Positions 15,272 through 18,208 of a DNA stretch of 18,208 nt are shown here, piece by piece. Every line of letters begins with the position of its first letter. Position 1 is the first letter of the stretch. The notes beneath the pieces were generated by a model, which worked only from the letters and a program-made list of their open reading frames with translations, searched no databases and had not been told where the DNA came from. This DNA comes from an uncultured Bacillota bacterium (GTDB lineage: Bacteria > Bacillota > Clostridia > Peptostreptococcales > Anaerovoracaceae), in NCBI GenBank assembly GCA_946410475.1, contig CAMKAM010000014.1, positions 1-18,208 on the forward strand, read 5' to 3'. The position numbers and the translations under genes were made by a program.

Positions 15272-15290
15272 GCAATTATCAACGCAATTA
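15272..15290. repeat. Short direct repeat GCAATTA x2
   Basis: GCAATTA occurs at 15272-15278 and 15284-15290, a 12-bp period, about 50 bp upstream of the candidate -10 of the pyrophosphatase gene. Tandem sites at this distance could bind an activator. The repeat is short enough to be chance. Confidence 0.25.
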
Positions 15291-15327
15291 CAAACTAGTC
15301 CGTAAGCGTCCTCTCCGTCACAGGCTA

Positions 15328-15564
15328 TCAGCCTCTGCTCTGCAGCGTCACGATGACGAGCGACAGGATGATGAACGATACAGCTGCAACTACGGAGATC
15401 TTCTTGAGGATGCCCTCATATCCGGAGCTCTTCTTCTTTCCGAAGAGCTGCTCTGCTCCGCCGCCGATGGATCCCGAAAGACCCGCGCTGTTGCTCGACT
15501 GCATCAGTATGCTTACTATCAGTATGATGCTGGCGATACCCAGCAATACCATAAGTGCTGTCAT
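15328..15564 (-). CDS. secG: SecG, small subunit of the Sec translocase
   Basis: Membrane protein that joins SecY and SecE in the export channel and stimulates SecA-driven translocation. At 78 residues it has the normal length. It has two hydrophobic helices (about 3-22 and 56-74) joined by the conserved loop LMQSSNSAGLSGSIGGGAEQLFGKKKS. GGAGG at 15571-15575, six bases before the ATG, sets the start. In many Bacillota secG is followed by rnr and smpB, but here it stands alone between its own promoter and the pyrophosphatase leader. I saw no clear terminator after it, so readthrough into the pyrophosphatase gene is possible. Confidence 0.95.
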   Translation of the reverse strand: MTALMVLLGIASIILIVSILMQSSNSAGLSGSIGGGAEQLFGKKKSSGYEGILKKISVVAAVSFIILSLVIVTLQSRG

Positions 15565-15625
15565 TTTCTACCTCCAAAATCTTGATTGGTCATCAAAACC
15601 ACGGTCCTTAGACCGCAACTACGCT

Positions 15626-15654
15626 ATGATACCACGTAACCCTTGATTTTTCAA
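15626..15654 (-). promoter_or_regulatory. Predicted promoter for secG
   Basis: On the minus strand TTGAAA (15649-15654) and TATCAT (15626-15631) are 17 bp apart. The leader is about 55 nt and contains a small CGGTC/GACCG hairpin (15602-15615). Confidence 0.7.
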
Positions 15655-15664
15655 GGGATTTTTT
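15640..15664 (+). terminator. Plus-strand terminator-like hairpin over the secG -35 box
   Basis: CCCTTGA-TTTT-TCAAGGG is a perfect 7-bp stem followed on the plus strand by ATTTTTT. No plus-strand gene ends here. It may stop antisense transcription, or the dyad may be an operator covering the secG -35 box. Confidence 0.45.
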
Positions 15665-15670
15665 GCAAAC

Positions 15671-15696
15671 AAAACCCGCGTTTATGCGCGGGTTTT
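15671..15696 (-). terminator. Terminator of the FadH-like oxidoreductase gene
   Basis: AAAACCCGCG-TTTATG-CGCGGGTTTT is a perfect 10-bp stem with T-runs on both sides, so it could act in both directions. It lies 23 bp after the minus-strand stop codon at 15720. Confidence 0.85.
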
Positions 15697-15719
15697 CACT
15701 TTGATACTTTATTACGATA

Positions 15720-17855
15720 TCAGCCGATTTCCTCAGCCAGACGGCATCCTGCTTCGACTGCCGACTTGACGTTCGCGATGCCCGCCGAGTCGCCGATGTT
15801 GTACACTTTGACGTCAGCGTTTTCGAAGTAAGCAGACAGTTCATCGAACAGTCCCTCGTTCGGCAGAGCACCGACAGACATTACTACTGTATCGACAGGG
15901 ATCTTCACCTCTTCGGTCTCATCCGAGTCCTTCGCCTTCTTCACGTCGAGCGTTGCGACACCGTCCTTGATGTTCTTCGTAGCAGCGAACGAATACGATT
16001 TGACGCCGAGTCTCTTCATGTCGCCGAGCACCGGCCAGCCGGTTCCCAGCTGGAATCCGGATCCGACTTTGACGACGTCGACCACGGAGATATTCCGTCT
16101 TGTAGAGTTCATCAGCTCCAGGACCCTCTCGACCGGCATATACTTGTTCGCCAGCATATGGTAGACCTGCTCCGGCGAAACGGACGCTTCATGAGCCATG
16201 AACTGCGCTGTCTCGCAGCCGACGCTTCCGCCGCCTATGACGATGACGTCACGTCCCGCCACGACGCTGCCGTCCAGGATGTCGTAAGCAGAAACCACCT
16301 CAACGCTGTCGTCGATATCCAGAGGGATCTTCTTCGCCTGCCCTCTTCCTGCTGCCGATACGATGATGTCGAAACCGTCCGGGTTCGCATCCGACTTCGC
16401 AGCAGCCTCTATATCCTCAGCGTCAGCCTTCTTGCAGAATTCGACCCTGACTCCTGCCTTCGCGAGCGACGCTTCGTAGTAAGCGATCAATGAGAAGAAC
16501 TCTTTCTTCGCCGGCGGCATAGCTACGAGATTCAGCTGTCCGCCTATCCTGTCCGACTCTTCCCATATAGTTATGTTGTTACCTCTCGCCGCTGAGCGGA
16601 TAGCGAATTCGCATCCGGCTGCTCCTGCGCCTATCACGAGGATGTTCTTTCCGGCATCCGCGCCAGCCGCAGCATCCGTCGCCGATCCGGCCTCTGTCGC
16701 ACCGGCGCCTGCTTCCGCACTGTTTTCGCCTGCGCCTTCTCCGACCAGCTCATATTCTCTTCCTGCCTCAGCGTTCACAAGGCATTCGATCGGCTTGTTG
16801 AAGAAAGCATTCGCCAGGCAGCCCTGGTTGCACGCCATGCACCTTCTGATCAGATCCTCTTCGCCCGCCATAGCCTTGTTGCACCAGTCGGGATCGGCTA
16901 CATGCGGACGGCCTACGCTTACCATATCGCAGCACTCGGTCGCGAGAAGTCTCTCCGCAACGGCCGGATCGTTGATCCTGTTTCCGCATACTACGGGGAT
17001 GCTTACGGCATCTTTGACGGCCGCAGCGATGTGGTCGAAACCGCCGCGCGGAAGGTCGCCTGTGATCTGCGGGACCTTCGACTCGTGCCAGCCGCCTGTC
17101 ACGTTCAGAAGATCCACGCCTGCAGCTTCCATATCCTTCGCGAAGTTCACTGCGTCCTCAGTGTTGTTGCATCCCGGGACCAAGTCGTTTCCTGCGATTC
17201 TCATGCCGATCGGATAGTCCGGACCTACTGCCGCCCTCATCACGGCGACCAGCTCGCGTGCAAACCTCGTTCTGTTCTCCCACGATCCGCCGTATTCGTC
17301 GGTCCTGAGGTTCGTCATCGGAGCGAGGAACTGGCAGATCAGATATCCTGCGGAAGCAAGTATCTCCACCATATCGAATCCGGCCTTCTTCGCCCTGACC
17401 GCTGCATCGGCCCACTGCCTCTGGACCGTCTTTATCTCTTCGATAGTCATCTCCTTCGGAGTCGCTCTCGAATATCCGCTGTATACTTCCGACGGGGCGA
17501 TCGGTGTGAGGCCATCGTTCGCAGACGAATGAGCATATCTTCCCGCATGGAAGAGCTGGACTCCGACCTTCGCCCCCGCTTCGTGGATCACATCGGTGAA
17601 CTCTTTGAATCCGGGGATGAAGCTGTCATCCTCAAGGCTGATCATCTCGTATGTTCCGCCGTACTTTTCAAAACGGCATCCGCCTACGATGATGAGACCT
17701 ACTCCGCCCTCGGCGCGTCTCTTGTAATATTCCGTGAATCTGGGTGTTGGCGAACCCTCCGGAGTATATATATGGTTGAGAGCCGGCATCAGCACTCTGT
17801 TTTTGAGTTCCATGCCGTTGATCGTTATCGGGCTGAACAGTCTCTCATATTTCAT
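15720..17855 (-). CDS. FadH/2-enoate reductase-like FMN-FAD-4Fe4S oxidoreductase
   Basis: Old-yellow-enzyme-type reductase that reduces an activated C=C bond with NAD(P)H through FAD, a 4Fe-4S cluster and FMN. The 711-residue protein has an N-terminal FMN TIM barrel (about 1-335). Tyr171 in SAGYLICQFLAP and His257 in TGGWHESKVP correspond to the catalytic Tyr and His of E. coli FadH. The cluster cysteines are Cys339, 342, 346 and 358 (CMACNQGC...C). An FAD domain with GAGAAG (409-414) and an NAD(P)H domain with GGGSVG (near 547) follow. Candidates for the substrate are 2,4-dienoyl-CoA, 2-enoates or bile-acid-like enones. An unusual Ala/Gly/Glu/Ser-rich linker (about 371-403) separates the cluster and FAD domains. 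AAAGGAAG lies before the ATG, and the gene has its own promoter and terminator. Confidence 0.93.
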   Translation of the reverse strand: MKYERLFSPITINGMELKNRVLMPALNHIYTPEGSPTPRFTEYYKRRAEGGVGLIIVGGCRFEKYGGTYEMISLEDDSFIPGFKEFTDVIHEAGAKVGVQLFHAGRYAHSSANDGLTPIAPSEVYSGYSRATPKEMTIEEIKTVQRQWADAAVRAKKAGFDMVEILASAGYLICQFLAPMTNLRTDEYGGSWENRTRFARELVAVMRAAVGPDYPIGMRIAGNDLVPGCNNTEDAVNFAKDMEAAGVDLLNVTGGWHESKVPQITGDLPRGGFDHIAAAVKDAVSIPVVCGNRINDPAVAERLLATECCDMVSVGRPHVADPDWCNKAMAGEEDLIRRCMACNQGCLANAFFNKPIECLVNAEAGREYELVGEGAGENSAEAGAGATEAGSATDAAAGADAGKNILVIGAGAAGCEFAIRSAARGNNITIWEESDRIGGQLNLVAMPPAKKEFFSLIAYYEASLAKAGVRVEFCKKADAEDIEAAAKSDANPDGFDIIVSAAGRGQAKKIPLDIDDSVEVVSAYDILDGSVVAGRDVIVIGGGSVGCETAQFMAHEASVSPEQVYHMLANKYMPVERVLELMNSTRRNISVVDVVKVGSGFQLGTGWPVLGDMKRLGVKSYSFAATKNIKDGVATLDVKKAKDSDETEEVKIPVDTVVMSVGALPNEGLFDELSAYFENADVKVYNIGDSAGIANVKSAVEAGCRLAEEIG

Positions 17856-17931
17856 CTCGTTCTTCCTTTCTGGCTTTCTTATTTCCTTCCGCGCCTGCTT
17901 ACTGCAGCCGCAGCATCATGTTCTGCGTCCT

Positions 17932-17958
17932 ATTTTATCATATCTCGCAGGAAAACAA
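17932..17958 (-). promoter_or_regulatory. Predicted extended -10 promoter for the FadH-like gene
   Basis: On the minus strand TG-A-TAAAAT (17932-17940) forms an extended -10. TTGTTT (17953-17958) lies 15 bp upstream, a short spacer, so the -35 is weak. The leader is about 70 nt. Confidence 0.5.
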
Positions 17959-18018
17959 TCCAGAACACTTCCGCGCCCGTCAGATAATATGCAAAAGACT
18001 CCATACAATCGCAGCAAA

Positions 18019-18045
18019 AAGAGCAAGCCGCATTGGCTTGCTCTT
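18019..18045 (-). terminator. Terminator of the carB-like gene
   Basis: AAGAGCAAGCC-GCATT-GGCTTGCTCTT is a perfect 11-bp stem with a 5-nt loop. On the minus strand a TTTTT tract follows it. It lies 36 bp after the stop codon at 18082. Confidence 0.9.
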
Positions 18046-18081
18046 CATTTTCATTCTGTTTGACCTTTGATCCGGCAGCTA

Positions 18082-18208
18082 TCAGATCTTCGTGATATCT
18101 ACCATATGGACTTTGTCGAGGTTGATGTCCGACAGCAGGCAGTTGACAAGCGCGTTCGCAGTGTCGACCGATGTCAGAGTGATGATGCTCCTCTCGATCG
18201 CCTTACGT
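18082..18208 (-). CDS. carB: C-terminal end of a carbamoyl-phosphate synthase large subunit (likely carB)
   Basis: The last 41 codons of a minus-strand gene enter from the right edge and end in TGA at 18082. The segment begins RKAIERSIITLTSVDTANAL and ends HMVDITKI. It resembles the end of the MGS-like allosteric domain of CarB, where an (I)RR...ERxIxxLTSLDTAxAL pattern precedes a short, variable tail. CarB makes carbamoyl phosphate for pyrimidines and arginine. The fragment is short and the call rests on memory of the family, so another MGS-domain protein remains possible. A strong terminator follows. Confidence 0.65.
   Translation of the reverse strand, partial: RKAIERSIITLTSVDTANALVNCLLSDINLDKVHMVDITKI

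Noticed and set aside
15058..15282. Possible 74-codon leader gene upstream of the pyrophosphatase gene
   Set aside because: No ribosome site or family resemblance, and its ATG lies upstream of the candidate promoter. The stretch is better read as a structured leader.
15226..15327. tRNA or small RNA gene after secG
   Set aside because: No T-loop GTTCRA motif, acceptor pairing or terminator could be found.
16902..17987. 361-codon open frame antisense to the FadH-like gene
   Set aside because: Arg/Ser/His-rich mirror sequence without domains, overlapping a clear enzyme gene and its promoter.

Overview
The window looks like core chromosome of an anaerobic low-redox Bacillota (Clostridia-type) bacterium of moderate GC. 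The evidence is: the neighbourhood yraN-comM-dprA-topA-hslV, a variant of the classical Firmicutes order (dprA-topA-trmFO-xerC-hslV-hslU-codY) that lacks trmFO and xerC; strong AGGAGG-type ribosome sites; frequent AUA isoleucine codons; a membrane pyrophosphatase with K+-dependent signature residues; and two iron-sulfur oxidoreductases of types common in strict anaerobes (an aldo/keto reductase with a ferredoxin tail and a FadH/2-enoate reductase-like flavoenzyme). Genus cannot be decided from this window. No phage, IS element, CRISPR, tRNA or rRNA was found.

Layout. (1) 1-5872, minus strand: yraN, comM (yifB), dprA, topA and hslV (3' end cut by the window edge). A good promoter lies before yraN, flanked by two nearly identical 15-bp palindromes. 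A second promoter with a perfect -10 box lies at the dprA/topA junction. (2) 5873-7323, minus strand: a two-gene operon with overlapping stop and start, encoding an MBL-fold hydrolase and a Cof-type HAD phosphatase. (3) 7434-11826, plus strand: a K+ uptake operon, trkA followed by two TrkH paralogues, the second with altered pore motifs. Its stop codon overlaps that of the convergent gene. (4) 11823-12956, minus strand: aldo/keto reductase with its promoter. (5) 12969-15300, minus strand: membrane ion-translocating pyrophosphatase with a terminator and a long hairpin-rich leader. (6) 15328-15654: secG with its own promoter. (7) 15671-17940: FadH-like flavin/Fe-S reductase with terminator and promoter. 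(8) 18019-18208: terminator and 3' end of a gene that reads as carB.

How the genes work together: the first cluster combines transformation/recombination proteins (ComM helicase, DprA RecA loader) with DNA topology (TopA) and protein quality control (HslV). TrkA/TrkH supply K+, which pyrophosphatases of the predicted subtype need as cofactor, so K+ supply and pyrophosphate-driven ion pumping may be functionally linked. This link is inference. The most unusual signals are the paired palindromes around the yraN-comM-dprA promoter (centres 63 bp apart), the in-register tandem TrkH pair with a divergent second pore, the structured leader of the pyrophosphatase gene, and a recently duplicated zinc ribbon in TopA.
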